DNA of 64,000 nt from Nonomuraea endophytica (GCF_014203235.1 NZ_JACHIN010000008.1:513534-577533), one strand, 5' to 3'. Positions 19,015-28,665 are shown, numbered from the stretch's first letter. Numbers and translations are program-made. The notes: generated by a model from the sequence alone, not told the origin.

Positions 19015-19038
19015 GAGGTACGGCGTTCGCCGTACCTC
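19015..19038. terminator. 11-bp perfect inverted repeat between lacI and the transporter operon
   Basis: Arms 19015-19025 and 19028-19038 (GAGGTACGGCG and its complement) pair perfectly around TT. There is no T-run, so it may be a partial terminator separating regulator and transporter expression, or an mRNA-stabilising hairpin; the tiny loop also fits a DNA operator. Confidence 0.5.
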
Positions 19039-19071
19039 TATCCCCACCTGCCCCAACGCGGGAGAGTCATC

Positions 19072-20430
19072 ATGAAACACACCGCCGCCCTTCTCGGCTG
19101 CGCCGTCCTCGCCACGGCGCTCGCGGCGTGCGGATCACCCAGCGCCGACGACGGCGCGGTCGTGATCCGCGTGCAGGGCATGCCGCCCGCCACGGACAAG
19201 CCCGGCCTGGCCCAGTTCAAGACGATGGTCTCGGACTTCGAGCGGCAGAACCCCGGCATCAAGGTCCAGGGCTCGACGACCGCCTTCGACCCGCTGACGT
19301 TCTCCGCCAAGCTGGCGGGTGGGCGGGCCGAGGAGGTCATCAAGGTCCCGCTGACCGAGCCGCAGGGTCTCATCGCGCGCAAGCAGGTGCAGCCGCTGAC
19401 CGGCGAGCTCGGCAAGTGGGCGCACTACAAGGAGTTCAACCCGCAGGTCCTGCAGCCGCTCAGCGACGGCTCCGGCCAGGTGTACGGCGTGCCGCAGGCC
19501 CCCTTCGCCCAGGGCCTGGTCTACAACCGCGAGCTGTTCACCAAGGCCGGGCTGGACCCGGACAAGCCCCCCGCCACCTGGGAGGACGTACGCGCGGCCG
19601 CCAAGCGGATCGCCGAGAAGACGGGCAAGGCCGGGTTCGTCCACGAGTCGAAGAGCAACCAGGGCGGCTGGCAGCTCACCATGCTCACCTACACCCACGG
19701 CGGCGAGATCGAGAAGGACAGCGGCGGCAAGTACGTCGCCGCCTTCAACGCCGAGCCCACGAAGAAGGCGCTGACCCTGCTCAAGGAGATGCGCTGGAGC
19801 GACGACTCGATGGGCAGCAATCAGCTCAACGACCAGAACGACGTCATCAAGCGCTTCGCCGCCGGCGAGATCGGCATGTACATGGGCACGCCGGGCACCT
19901 ACCGGCTGGCCAAGATGACCTACGGCATGGAGAACACCGACGCGTTCGGCATCGGCCCGCTCCCCCAGGCCGGCGGCAAGGCCACGCTGACCGGCGGCGA
20001 CGTCTTTCTGGTGCCCAAGTCGGTGAGCAAGGAGAAGGCCGCGGCTGCGGTGAAGTGGCTGCTGTTCGCCTACGCCCAGCCCGCCTACGACCCGGCCGCG
20101 GCGGCCGAGCGGGCCAAGCAGCTCGCCGCCGATCCCGAGTCGGCGGTCGGGGTGCCGACGCTGCCGATGTTCGACGCCGCCCAGCAGGCCAAGATCGACG
20201 AGGCGGTCAAGCCGCACGTGAACGTCAAGCTCGAGCACTTCGCGCCCTGGCTGGAGGGCACGCCCGCGCTCACGCTCAAGCCCGAGCCGCCCGTGCAGGC
20301 CCAGCAGGTCTACGCGGTGCTCGACACGGTCGTGCAGGCGGTGCTCACCGACGAGGACGCCGACGTCGACGCGCTGCTGGCCAAGGCGGAGACCGACGTG
20401 AACGCCAAGCTCGCCGCCGCCCAGCGATGA
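19072..20430 (+). CDS. Sugar ABC transporter substrate-binding lipoprotein
   Basis: A 452-residue family-1 extracellular solute-binding protein. It has a type II signal peptide with lipobox LAAC (Cys about residue 20), then VIRVQGMPPATDKPG and the usual bilobal pattern: a TWEDVRAAAKRIAEK helix, FAAGEIGMYMGTPGTY and a C-terminal helical tail. It delivers a sugar or oligosaccharide to the two permeases encoded directly downstream. The start ATG has GGGAGAG at good distance. The stop overlaps the first permease gene by ATGA. No ATPase gene is in the operon; as is common in actinomycetes, a shared MsiK-type ATPase elsewhere may energise it (inference). Confidence 0.92.
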   Translation: MKHTAALLGCAVLATALAACGSPSADDGAVVIRVQGMPPATDKPGLAQFKTMVSDFERQNPGIKVQGSTTAFDPLTFSAKLAGGRAEEVIKVPLTEPQGLIARKQVQPLTGELGKWAHYKEFNPQVLQPLSDGSGQVYGVPQAPFAQGLVYNRELFTKAGLDPDKPPATWEDVRAAAKRIAEKTGKAGFVHESKSNQGGWQLTMLTYTHGGEIEKDSGGKYVAAFNAEPTKKALTLLKEMRWSDDSMGSNQLNDQNDVIKRFAAGEIGMYMGTPGTYRLAKMTYGMENTDAFGIGPLPQAGGKATLTGGDVFLVPKSVSKEKAAAAVKWLLFAYAQPAYDPAAAAERAKQLAADPESAVGVPTLPMFDAAQQAKIDEAVKPHVNVKLEHFAPWLEGTPALTLKPEPPVQAQQVYAVLDTVVQAVLTDEDADVDALLAKAETDVNAKLAAAQR

Positions 20431-21293
20431 TCCGCAAGAACACGCTCACGGCACTGGTCTTCCTGGTGCCCGCGCTCATCGTCTTCGGCGCCTTCTCCTG
20501 GTGGCCGATCGTGCGCGGGCTGCTGATCAGCTTCCAGAGCACCAACCTGGTCGATCCCGCCGAGTGGGTGGGGCCGGCCAACTTCACCGCCCTGTTCACC
20601 GACCCGCTGCTCGGCGTCTCGATCCGCAACACCCTGCTGTTCGTCGGGCTGGCGCTGCTGATCGGCTTCCCGGCCCCGCTGGTCCTGGCCACGGTCATGG
20701 CCACGGTACGGCGGGCGGCCGGCCTCTACCGGTTCCTCGTCTACCTGCCGGTCGTCATCCCCCCGGTGGTGGCGATCCTGCTGTGGAAGTGGTTCTACGA
20801 CCCCGGGCACGGCCTGTTCAACGAGCTGTTCGGCCTGGTCGGCCTGGGACCGTTCCCGTGGCTGGACTCGCCGGGCAGCGCGATGCTCAGCCTGGTGCTC
20901 CAGTCGACGTGGGCCGGGATGGGCGGGGCCGTCCTCATCTACCTGGCGGCCATCGTCGGCATCCCCTCGGAGCTGTACGAGGCCGCCCAGATGGACGGCG
21001 CCTCCATCCGCGCCCGGATCTGGCACATCACGCTGCCGCAGCTGCGCCCGGTCATCGGGCTGCTGCTGCTCATGCAGCTCATCACCACCATGCAGGTGTT
21101 CACCGAGCCGTACGTCTTCACCGGCGGCGGCCCGGAGAACGCCACCCTGACCGTGCTGCTGCTGATCTTCCGCTACGCCTTCCAGGACGGCGCCTACGGC
21201 CAGGCCGCCGCGCTGTCGCTGCTGCTGGCGATCGTCCTGGGCATCCTGTCCGCGGTCTATCTGCGGGCCACCCGGAGCTGGAGCGCCTCATGA
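20427..21293 (+). CDS. Sugar ABC transporter permease (MalF-like)
   Basis: A 288-residue inner-membrane permease with about six TM helices. The first is LTALVFLVPALIVFGAF, and the cytoplasmic EAA loop reads YEAAQMDGASIRARIWHITL, which docks the ATPase. The size and PYVFTGGGPENAT segment are typical of the MalF/UgpA-type subunit of carbohydrate importers. It overlaps both neighbours by 4 bp (ATGA), so the transporter subunits are translationally coupled. Confidence 0.93.
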   Translation: MIRKNTLTALVFLVPALIVFGAFSWWPIVRGLLISFQSTNLVDPAEWVGPANFTALFTDPLLGVSIRNTLLFVGLALLIGFPAPLVLATVMATVRRAAGLYRFLVYLPVVIPPVVAILLWKWFYDPGHGLFNELFGLVGLGPFPWLDSPGSAMLSLVLQSTWAGMGGAVLIYLAAIVGIPSELYEAAQMDGASIRARIWHITLPQLRPVIGLLLLMQLITTMQVFTEPYVFTGGGPENATLTVLLLIFRYAFQDGAYGQAAALSLLLAIVLGILSAVYLRATRSWSAS

Positions 21294-22138
21294 TGATCTC
21301 GCCGGTGGAGGAGCGGCGGCCGGCCGTACGGGCCGCGCTGCGCTCGATCCAGTGGGTCACGCTCGGGCTGCTGGTGGCGCTGGGGATCGGGCCGCTCTAC
21401 ATGACGGTCAAGGGCGCGGTCTCGCCCTCGGCCGACCTGATCGCCAAGCCGCTGGCGCTGTTGCCGGCCGACCCGCGCCCGGAGAACTTCGCCACCGCCT
21501 GGGCCGATCTGGGCGTCGGCGGGTACCTGCTCAACACGCTGCAGGTCGTGGGCGGGGCGTGGGCGGTGCAGCTGTTCGTGGCGGTGACCGCCGGGTTCGC
21601 GCTGTCGGTGCTGCGGCCCCGGTTCGGCCGCTACGTCTACGGGGCGATCCTGGCCACGATGTTCGTCCCCTACACGGTCTCGATGGTCAGCCTGTTCATG
21701 ACCGTCATCGACCTGGGGCTGGTCGACACCTACTGGTCGATCTGGCTGCCGGCGGGGGCGAGCGCGTTCAACGTGCTGCTGGCCAAGCGCTTCTTCGACG
21801 CGCTGCCCGCGGAGCTGTTCGCGGCGGCGCGCATCGACGGGGCGACGACCTGGCAGCTGCTCACCAAGATCGTGCTGCCGATGAGCCGGCCGATCGTGGC
21901 GGTCATCAGCCTGCTGGCCGTCATGCACAGCTGGAAGGACTTCATCTGGCCGCTCGTGGCCATCACCGACCCGGAGAAGCAGCCGATCAGCGTCGCGCTG
22001 GCCAACCTGGCCGAGCAGGCGCCGCAGGACGAGCTGATCGCCGCCATGGCGATGGCGCTGGCCCCGCCGGTGCTGGTCTTCCTGGTCTTCCAGAAGTACA
22101 TCGTCGCCGGTCTGGGATTCACCGGCGTCAAGGGCTGA
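21290..22138 (+). CDS. Sugar ABC transporter permease (MalG-like)
   Basis: A 282-residue permease with six TM helices and the EAA loop FAAARIDGATTWQLLTKIVL followed by a PMSRP turn, as in MalG/UgpE-type subunits. It forms the heterodimeric channel with the protein from 20427. It starts at ATG 21290 inside the previous stop; the Met-Met beginning leaves ATG 21293 as an alternative. A 21-bp gap leads to the Tat-exported glycosidase-like gene. Confidence 0.93.
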   Translation: MMISPVEERRPAVRAALRSIQWVTLGLLVALGIGPLYMTVKGAVSPSADLIAKPLALLPADPRPENFATAWADLGVGGYLLNTLQVVGGAWAVQLFVAVTAGFALSVLRPRFGRYVYGAILATMFVPYTVSMVSLFMTVIDLGLVDTYWSIWLPAGASAFNVLLAKRFFDALPAELFAAARIDGATTWQLLTKIVLPMSRPIVAVISLLAVMHSWKDFIWPLVAITDPEKQPISVALANLAEQAPQDELIAAMAMALAPPVLVFLVFQKYIVAGLGFTGVKG

Positions 22139-22159
22139 CAACTCGCGAAAGGCACCCCC

Positions 22160-24466
22160 ATGCCGGAAATTTCACCCCTGCCGGAAATCTCACGACGCAA
22201 CGCCCTGCAGATCGCGGGCGCCGCCGCCATCGCACCCGCCGCGGCCGTCGCACCCGCCCTCGCGTCCTCACCCGCGCGGGCGAGCACCGCGCAGACCACC
22301 ACCGCGCAGACCACCGCCGCACAGACCATCACCGCGCCGATCACCATCGAGGCCGACGGCATCGTGCTCACCGCCGGGACCGACGGCTCGATCACGGTCG
22401 GCGACGGCGCCGACCGGATCAAGCTCACCCACTTCATGATCAAGGACAGCGTCTTAGGGCAGCAGCGCACCTTCGGCGGCACGCCCTCCCTGATCACCGT
22501 GGACGGGCGGCAGGCCATCCAGATCGCCTACGTCATGTCCGCCTCGGCCCAGGCGGTCACGGTGCGCGGGATCTTCACGGTCGCCGCCCGCCGGGCCCGC
22601 CTGCGCTGGGAGGTCTCCGGCACCACGACGCTCACCCCGAGCGGCTACATGTTCGCCAGGACGCTGCTGGCGCCCTCCGCGCCCGAGCGCTACGTGCCCG
22701 CGACCAAGTGGACGCGCGATGCCCGGGGCGGCGTGCCGTACGAGATCAATGACGGCGCGCTCTACCAGGAGACGTGGAGCGACACGCAGGCCTACTTCCG
22801 GCTGGCCAAGACCACCCCCGGCTTCACGAACGCGAGCTGGATCCACGCCCCCGCCGGCGCCGACGGCGCCACCGAGGTCGAGCTGGTGCTCGGCGCGATG
22901 CGCCCGGCCGCCGCCAACGCGCTGGGCGCCGGCGCGCCGCTCAGCGTCGACGTCTGGAGCGAGCAGCCTTTCGGCCTTTACGGCACCGCCGCCCCCATGG
23001 CGTTGAAGGCCCAGGTCGTGAACGGCGCCGCCGTACAACGGCAGGTGACGCTGACCTGGTGGGCCCGCGACTTCGACGGCAAGCAGGTCGGCGGCGGCAC
23101 GCTGAACAAGACCCTCGCGCCCGGCGCCGTCTGGGACGAGTCGTTCACCGTCGCCGGAGCCCCGCAGGGCATCGTCTTCACCGAGGTCAAGGCGGTCGCC
23201 GGGACCGACGAGGTGTTCGCCCGCACCAACCTGGCCACGCTCAAGGACCACGCCTATCAGTCCGAGGGCCGCTTCGGCATCGCGAACTACACGTGGATGC
23301 TCGTCCCCGACAAGGCGGCGGTCGGGCAGCTGATGAAGAAGATCGGCGTCAAGTCGGTGCGCATCGCCTACGACGGCGCGCCCGGCCTGTCCCCCGCCGA
23401 GCTCGACGCCCTCGGCATCCCGCACAACGTGCAGCTCGGCGGCGTCATCTTCAACGGCACGCCCGAGCAGATCGCCACGTGGGCCGATGAGAAGGCGGCG
23501 ATCGCCCGCGCGTCGGGCGCCCGCTACTTCGAGGTGGCCAACGAGCTCAACCAGCCGTGGATGTCCGGCCAGAAGGCGGCCGAGTACGTGCGCGACGGGC
23601 TCAAGCCGATCCACGACCGCCTGAGCGGCTCCGGCATCAAGCTCATGAACTGCGGCCTCGGCGGCATGGACGTCAACTGGACCGCGAACTTCCACAAGGC
23701 GGGCGGCTGGCCGCTCATCGACGTCTTCGCCTTCCACCCGGGGCGCGGCAACTTCACCCCGGACTACGCGCCGCCGCCGTCGGAGTGGCAGCAGGGCGAG
23801 AACGGCACGTACTGGAACTTCCTCGGCGCGCTGCGCGAGGCGCGCAGGACCGTCGACGCGCACGGCGGCGGCAAGGAGCTCTGGCTGACCGAGGCCTACG
23901 CCTGCACCCGCCCCAACCGCTGGTGGAACGACAACCACCGGCAGGCGGCGGAGAACGTGCTGCTCACGCTGGCCCTGGCGCTGTCGGAGGGGGTGGACGG
24001 CGTGAACTGGTACCAGCCGCACGACAGCACCATCCACCACCCGCAGGAGGCCGACCCGAACAACGCCGAGTACCACTTCGGCCTGATGAACCGCGACACC
24101 AGCGTCAAGGCGGCCCTGCTGGCCTTCGCCACCGCCACCAGGACGCTGGAGGGCGCCAGGTTCGTCAAGTGGATGACCTTCCAGGACAACCAGGTCAAGG
24201 GTCTGCGGTTCGACAAGTTCGCCATCTTGTGGACCCGCAAGGACGGCTACCACCAGAACGCCGACCACGGCCCCGACCAGTGGTACCCGCACAAGGAGGC
24301 GTGGGTGGACCACTGGCCGACCAAGACGCGCCTCACGGTGGCGGCCAAGGGCACGAACGTGCACGTCGTGGACTGCATCGGCCGCGAGACCTGGGTCCCG
24401 GTGAAGAACGGCAAGGCCGCGCTGACTCTGGACGGCGCGCCCCGCATCTACTACGGATTGTGCTAA
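22160..24466 (+). CDS. Tat-exported clan GH-A-like glycoside hydrolase
   Basis: A 768-residue exported protein. It has a twin-arginine signal (ISRRNALQIAG, hydrophobic core, cut near ASSPARAS), then a Thr/Ala/Gln-rich repeat (TTAQ-like, residues about 42-56), a beta-rich N-terminal region, and from about residue 370 a TIM-barrel-like part. Two features fit retaining GH-A enzymes: FEVANELNQ with an Asn-Glu acid/base and ELWLTEAYA with a candidate nucleophile Glu. A GH39/GH5-type relative is likely, but the family is not certain. It probably cleaves the polymer or glycoside whose product is imported by the transporter upstream. Its TAA overlaps the next start by 1 bp. Confidence 0.7.
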   Translation: MPEISPLPEISRRNALQIAGAAAIAPAAAVAPALASSPARASTAQTTTAQTTAAQTITAPITIEADGIVLTAGTDGSITVGDGADRIKLTHFMIKDSVLGQQRTFGGTPSLITVDGRQAIQIAYVMSASAQAVTVRGIFTVAARRARLRWEVSGTTTLTPSGYMFARTLLAPSAPERYVPATKWTRDARGGVPYEINDGALYQETWSDTQAYFRLAKTTPGFTNASWIHAPAGADGATEVELVLGAMRPAAANALGAGAPLSVDVWSEQPFGLYGTAAPMALKAQVVNGAAVQRQVTLTWWARDFDGKQVGGGTLNKTLAPGAVWDESFTVAGAPQGIVFTEVKAVAGTDEVFARTNLATLKDHAYQSEGRFGIANYTWMLVPDKAAVGQLMKKIGVKSVRIAYDGAPGLSPAELDALGIPHNVQLGGVIFNGTPEQIATWADEKAAIARASGARYFEVANELNQPWMSGQKAAEYVRDGLKPIHDRLSGSGIKLMNCGLGGMDVNWTANFHKAGGWPLIDVFAFHPGRGNFTPDYAPPPSEWQQGENGTYWNFLGALREARRTVDAHGGGKELWLTEAYACTRPNRWWNDNHRQAAENVLLTLALALSEGVDGVNWYQPHDSTIHHPQEADPNNAEYHFGLMNRDTSVKAALLAFATATRTLEGARFVKWMTFQDNQVKGLRFDKFAILWTRKDGYHQNADHGPDQWYPHKEAWVDHWPTKTRLTVAAKGTNVHVVDCIGRETWVPVKNGKAALTLDGAPRIYYGLC

Positions 24467-26658
24467 TGCGACAAGAAACCATAAAAGCTGACATCACGGT
24501 GATCGGCGGCGGCCTGGCCGGAACCTGCGCCGCCATCGCCGCCGCCCGCCTCGGCCGCACCGTCGCCCTGGTCAACAACCGGCCGGTGCTCGGCGGCAAC
24601 TCCAGCAGCGAGGTCCGCGTCTGGGTCTGCGGCGCCACCGGCCACGGCAAGAACCACCACGCCCGCGAGGGCGGCATCATGGGCGAGCTGTTCGTCGAGA
24701 ACCAGTACCGCAACCCGCACGGCAACCCCTACTTCTGGGACACCACGATCCTCGACGCCGTGCGCGCCGAGCCGAACCTCTCGGTCTTCCTCAACACCGA
24801 CGTCCGCCACGTCGCCGCCGGCCCCGGCGGCATCGCGTCGGTCACCGGCTGGATGATGGGCTCGGAGCGGGAGATCACCTTCGAGTCCGGGCTCTTCCTC
24901 GACTGCACCGGCGACGGCCTGGTCGGCCACCTCGCCGGCGCGAGCCACCGCGTCGGGCGCGAGGGCCGCGAGGAGTACGGCGAGCCGTGGGCGCCGGAGG
25001 TCCCCGACGACATCACGCTCGGCAGCACGCTGCTGTTCTACACCAAGGACGCGGGCGAGCCCGTCCGCTACGTGCCGCCGGACTTCGCCAAGGACATCAC
25101 CCAGACCTCCATCCCCGAGCGCCGCATCATCAAGGCCGGCGACAACGGCTGCGCCTACTGGTGGATCGAGTTCGGCGGCGAACTGGACACCGTCCACGAC
25201 AACGACCGCATCCGCGACGAGCTCTGGTCGGTCATCTACGGCATCTGGGACCACATCAAGAACTCGGGCCGGTTCGACGCCGACACGATGACACTCGAAT
25301 GGGTGGGCGCGCTGCCCGGCAAGCGCGAGTACCGCCGCCTGCTCGGCGACTACGTGCTCACCCAGCACGACGTGCTCGGCCAGACGCCGTTCGAGGACCG
25401 TGTCGCCTTCGGCGGCTGGTCCATCGACCTGCACCCGCCGCGGGGCATGTACGCCACCGAGGCCGGGGCCAAGCAGCAATATGCCGACGGGATCTACCAC
25501 ATCCCCTACCGCTCGCTCTACTCGGTAGACGTGCCCAACCTGCTCATGGCCGGCCGCAACATCTCCGCCTCGCACGTGGCCTTCGGCTCCACCCGCGTCA
25601 TGGCCACCTGCGCGACGATCGGCCAGGCCGCCGGAACCGCCGCCGCCCTGTGCGCCGCGACCGGCGCGCGACCGCGCGACCTGCCGGTCGCCGACCTGCA
25701 GCGCACCCTGCTGCGCGAGGACGCCTCCGTCGTCGGCCTGCGCTACGACGATCCGGCCGACCTCTGCGGTACGGCTACCGCCACCGCGTCCAGCACCCTG
25801 ACCAGGCTCGTGGCCGACACGCCCCAGGAGGCGTGGCGGCTGGACGCCGACGCCGGGATCGTGCTGCCGGTGGACCCGTCGCTCACCGGGGTGCGGCTGC
25901 TGCTCGACGCCGCCGGCGACACCACGCTCACCGTCGAGCTGCACGACCCGGTGCTCGGCCAGAACTACGTGCCGCGTGAGCTGGTCGCCACCCGGGAGAT
26001 CGCGCTGGCCGCGGGCGAGAAGCAGTGGGCCGAGCTGGACCTGGACTGGCGCCCGGAGACGGCGCGCAACGCCTTCGTGCTGGTCAAGGCCAATCCGCTG
26101 GTGTCCCTGCACGTGGCTGACCAGGCCACCCCCGGCGTGCTGTGCTTCACGCGGGTGCCGCTGCCGCCCCAGGCCGAGTCGCCGCAGCCGCTGCGGGAGT
26201 GGAGTGATCGCGGGCTGCTGCGCCGTACCTTCTGCCTGGAGACCGGGACGACGACGGCCTTCGCGCCGGACAAGGCGCTCGACGGCTACCAGCGCCCCTA
26301 CGCCGGGCCGCACATGTGGGTCTCGGCCACGCTCCCGGCCGAGCTGGAGCTGCGCTGGCCGGAGCCGGTGACGATCGGGCGGGTGGAGGTCATCGCCGAC
26401 GACGACGTCAACGAGGACCTGATCAACCTGCATCACCACCGCACGCCGTTCGAGATCATCCCGACGCTCGTGCGCGACTACCGCGTCGAGGCGCTCGCCG
26501 GCGGGCGGTGGCGGCAGATCGCCGAGACCCGCGACAACCGGCGCAGGCGGATCGCGCACCCGCTCGCCGAACCCGTGACGGCGGAGGGGCTGCGGATCGT
26601 CGTCGAGTCGGCGAACGGGGCGCCGTCGGCGCACCTGATCGCGGTCAGGGCCTACTGA
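24466..26658 (+). CDS. FAD-dependent oxidoreductase (PF12831-like) with C-terminal beta domain
   Basis: A 730-residue cytoplasmic-looking flavoprotein. The Rossmann motif ITVIGGGLAGTCAAIAAARL is at the N-terminus, followed by RPVLGGNSSSEVRVWVCG (a conserved second motif of the FAD_oxidored family), DCTGDGLVGHLAGA, and AGRNISASHVAFGSTRVM in the FAD-closing segment. From about residue 440 the protein turns into a beta-rich region resembling a discoidin/F5-8-type carbohydrate-binding domain. Family enzymes are poorly characterised and are often found with glycoside hydrolases. It is sandwiched by 1-bp overlaps between the glycosidase and the SDR gene, so it probably oxidises the imported sugar or aglycone (inference). 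Confidence 0.75.
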   Translation: MRQETIKADITVIGGGLAGTCAAIAAARLGRTVALVNNRPVLGGNSSSEVRVWVCGATGHGKNHHAREGGIMGELFVENQYRNPHGNPYFWDTTILDAVRAEPNLSVFLNTDVRHVAAGPGGIASVTGWMMGSEREITFESGLFLDCTGDGLVGHLAGASHRVGREGREEYGEPWAPEVPDDITLGSTLLFYTKDAGEPVRYVPPDFAKDITQTSIPERRIIKAGDNGCAYWWIEFGGELDTVHDNDRIRDELWSVIYGIWDHIKNSGRFDADTMTLEWVGALPGKREYRRLLGDYVLTQHDVLGQTPFEDRVAFGGWSIDLHPPRGMYATEAGAKQQYADGIYHIPYRSLYSVDVPNLLMAGRNISASHVAFGSTRVMATCATIGQAAGTAAALCAATGARPRDLPVADLQRTLLREDASVVGLRYDDPADLCGTATATASSTLTRLVADTPQEAWRLDADAGIVLPVDPSLTGVRLLLDAAGDTTLTVELHDPVLGQNYVPRELVATREIALAAGEKQWAELDLDWRPETARNAFVLVKANPLVSLHVADQATPGVLCFTRVPLPPQAESPQPLREWSDRGLLRRTFCLETGTTTAFAPDKALDGYQRPYAGPHMWVSATLPAELELRWPEPVTIGRVEVIADDDVNEDLINLHHHRTPFEIIPTLVRDYRVEALAGGRWRQIAETRDNRRRRIAHPLAEPVTAEGLRIVVESANGAPSAHLIAVRAY

Positions 26659-27499
26659 TGAAGCGCGTGCTGGTGACCGGCGCCGCTGGGCGGATCGGGC
26701 GGTCGGTGCTCGGCCTGCTGGCCGCGCGGGGCGTCGAGGCGGTCGCGCTGGAACGTTCGGACCCCGGCGGCCTGCCCGCCTCGCGGGTGGTGACCGGCGA
26801 CGCGACCGATCCCGCGACGGTCGGGGCGGCGCTGGACGGCGTGGACGCGGTGATCCACCTCGCCGCCATCGCCACGCCGGAGTGGCTGCCCGCCGAGCAG
26901 GTGTTCGGGCTGAACACGCTGGCCACCTTCACCGTGCTGGAGCAGGCCGGGCTGGCGGGGGTGCGCCGGGTCTGCCTGGCCAGCTCGATGGCGGCCGACG
27001 GGGTGCCGTTCGCGGCGCGGGAGCTGCATCCGGCCTACGTGCCGGTGGACGAGCTGCTGCCGTCGCAGTCCGAGGACCCCTACGCGCTGTCCAAGCAGGT
27101 GGACGAGCTGACCTCGGCGACGATGGCGCGGCGGCACGGGATGGGGATCGTGGCGTTGCGCCTGCCGTACGTGGGCGGGTTCGAGGAGCGGCTCGACGCG
27201 TTCGCCGCGCGCTGCGCCGCCGATCCCGGCGAGCACGCCCGCGGCTACTGGGCCTACCTGGAGACCCGCGACGCCGCCCGCGCGTGCGTCTGGCCCTCGG
27301 GGTGCCGGGGCCCGGCGTGGAGGTGGTGAACGTCTGCGCGCCCGAGACGATGGCGAAGGAGCCGACCGAGGAACTGCTGCGCCGCTACCACCCCGGCACG
27401 GAGGTACGCGCTCCGCTGCCCGGCCGGACGGTCCCGGTGGACCTGTCGAAGGCGGAGCGGCTGCTGGGTTTCACCGCCGAATACCGGCTACAGATGTGA
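26658..27499 (+). pseudogene. NAD-dependent epimerase/uronate dehydrogenase-like SDR, broken by a -1 frameshift
   Basis: The first frame (from ATG 26658) gives a normal extended-SDR: VLVTGAAGRIGRSVLGLLAA, GVDAVIHLAAIATPEW, and the catalytic DPYALSKQVDEL (YxxxK). At about 27285-27288 the frame diverts to a premature stop near 27329. The remaining C-terminus (RLALGVPGPGVEVVNVCAPE onward to 27499) continues in the -1 frame. Restoring one C after TGC 27285 would give one protein of about 280 residues. No slippery heptamer is visible, so this is a real mutation or a sequencing error. Similarity to uronate dehydrogenases fits a sugar-acid pathway with the enolase-superfamily dehydratase (inference). 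Confidence 0.8.
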
Positions 27500-27511
27500 C
27501 ACCAGATAATC

Positions 27512-27537
27512 AGCGATATTAATGCCCGAATATCGCT
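27512..27537. terminator. AT-rich 9-bp inverted repeat after the sugar operon
   Basis: AGCGATATT (27512-27520) pairs perfectly with AATATCGCT (27529-27537) across an 8-nt loop, just 12 bp after the SDR stop. The surroundings are unusually AT-rich for this genome. It could terminate the operon or be an operator for the protease gene at 27621; there is no long T-run. Confidence 0.45.
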
Positions 27538-27620
27538 ATATCTGTTCGCGTAAATCTTGAGAAATCGGGATATTGGCACCGCTACCTTCCAACCCCAGGT
27601 CCGGTTTCGGGAGGTACGTA

Positions 27621-28610
27621 ATGCACCGCAGAGTCGCTCTGCTTTCCCTCGTCACCCTCGCGGCCGGGAGCTTCCTGCTCCCGGCCGGGGCGGCGCAAGC
27701 CGCGGCGGGCCCCAAGCCCGCCGCCAAGGCCGCCGCAGACAGCAAGTCCGAGCAGCGCGAGGTCCTGTCCTACTGGACCCCGCAGAAGATGGAGGACGCG
27801 CAGCCGCTCACGCCCCCCGCGCCCAAGGCCGGCGCCAAGCACGGCCCCGGCACCCCCGGCGAGCCCACCACCGGCAACCCCTGGGGCGTCCCGCCCACCG
27901 GCGGCCCCCAGCAGCAGGCCCAGGCCAGCGGCGGCGCGCCGTGGACGGGCGGCGGCGCCGTGGTGGCGACCACCGGCCGGGTCTTCTTCACCTACCAGGG
28001 CCGCAACGCCTCCTGCTCGGGGTCGGCCGTGACCAGCGCCAACGAGAGCGTCGTCATCACCGCCGGGCACTGCGTCAAGATGGGCGGCGCCTTCCACACC
28101 AACTGGGTCTTCGTGCCCGGCTACAACGCCGGACAGCGGCCCCACGGCACCTGGGCGGCCACCAAGCTGCTCACCACACCGCAGTGGAACGCCCGCGAGG
28201 ACATCAACTTCGACATGGCCGCGGCGGTCGTCGCGCCCCTGTCCGGCAAGACCCTGACGGACGTGGTGGGCGGGCAGGGCGTCTCCTTCAACCAGGGCCG
28301 CAGGGTGCAGATGCACGCGTTCGGCTACCCGGCGGCGGCGCCGTACGACGGGTCGAAGCTGATCTACTGCGCCGGGCGGACCTTCGACGACTTCCTGCTC
28401 TCCCGCGACCACGGTCTGACATGTAACATGACCGGTGGTTCGAGCGGTGGTCCATGGTTCCAGAGTTTCAACGAGAGCTCCGGGCTGGGCACGCTCAACT
28501 CGGTCAACAGCTTCAAATACAACTTCGCCCCCAACTGGATGTTCGGCCCATACTTCGGGACAGATGCCCAAGCCGTCTACAACTCCGCCCAGAGCAGCGA
28601 CGCCCTCTGA
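27621..28610 (+). CDS. Secreted trypsin-like serine protease (S1, glutamyl-endopeptidase-like)
   Basis: A 329-residue exported protease. It has a Sec signal peptide (MHRRVALLSLVTLAAGSFLL, ending AGAAQA), a Pro/Gly-rich propeptide or linker to about residue 110, then the chymotrypsin fold with His in ITAGHCV, a candidate Asp in DINFDMAAAV and Ser in TGGSSGGPW. Cysteines pair around His and Ser as in the family. GGGAGG lies 6 bp before ATG 27621. The next gene encodes a paralogue sharing the YWTPQ(K/R)M propeptide motif and the same triad, so this is a tandem duplication. Confidence 0.9.
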   Translation: MHRRVALLSLVTLAAGSFLLPAGAAQAAAGPKPAAKAAADSKSEQREVLSYWTPQKMEDAQPLTPPAPKAGAKHGPGTPGEPTTGNPWGVPPTGGPQQQAQASGGAPWTGGGAVVATTGRVFFTYQGRNASCSGSAVTSANESVVITAGHCVKMGGAFHTNWVFVPGYNAGQRPHGTWAATKLLTTPQWNAREDINFDMAAAVVAPLSGKTLTDVVGGQGVSFNQGRRVQMHAFGYPAAAPYDGSKLIYCAGRTFDDFLLSRDHGLTCNMTGGSSGGPWFQSFNESSGLGTLNSVNSFKYNFAPNWMFGPYFGTDAQAVYNSAQSSDAL

Positions 28611-28665
28611 CGCATTTACCGAAAGTAGTCACAAGAACACCCGTCGTAGTGCACACTCGAGGTTC

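Noticed and set aside
22269..22340. Short ACCGCGCAGACC-type repeats in the glycosidase gene
   Set aside because: They encode the Thr/Ala/Gln-rich linker after the Tat signal and are in frame, so they are coding rather than regulatory.
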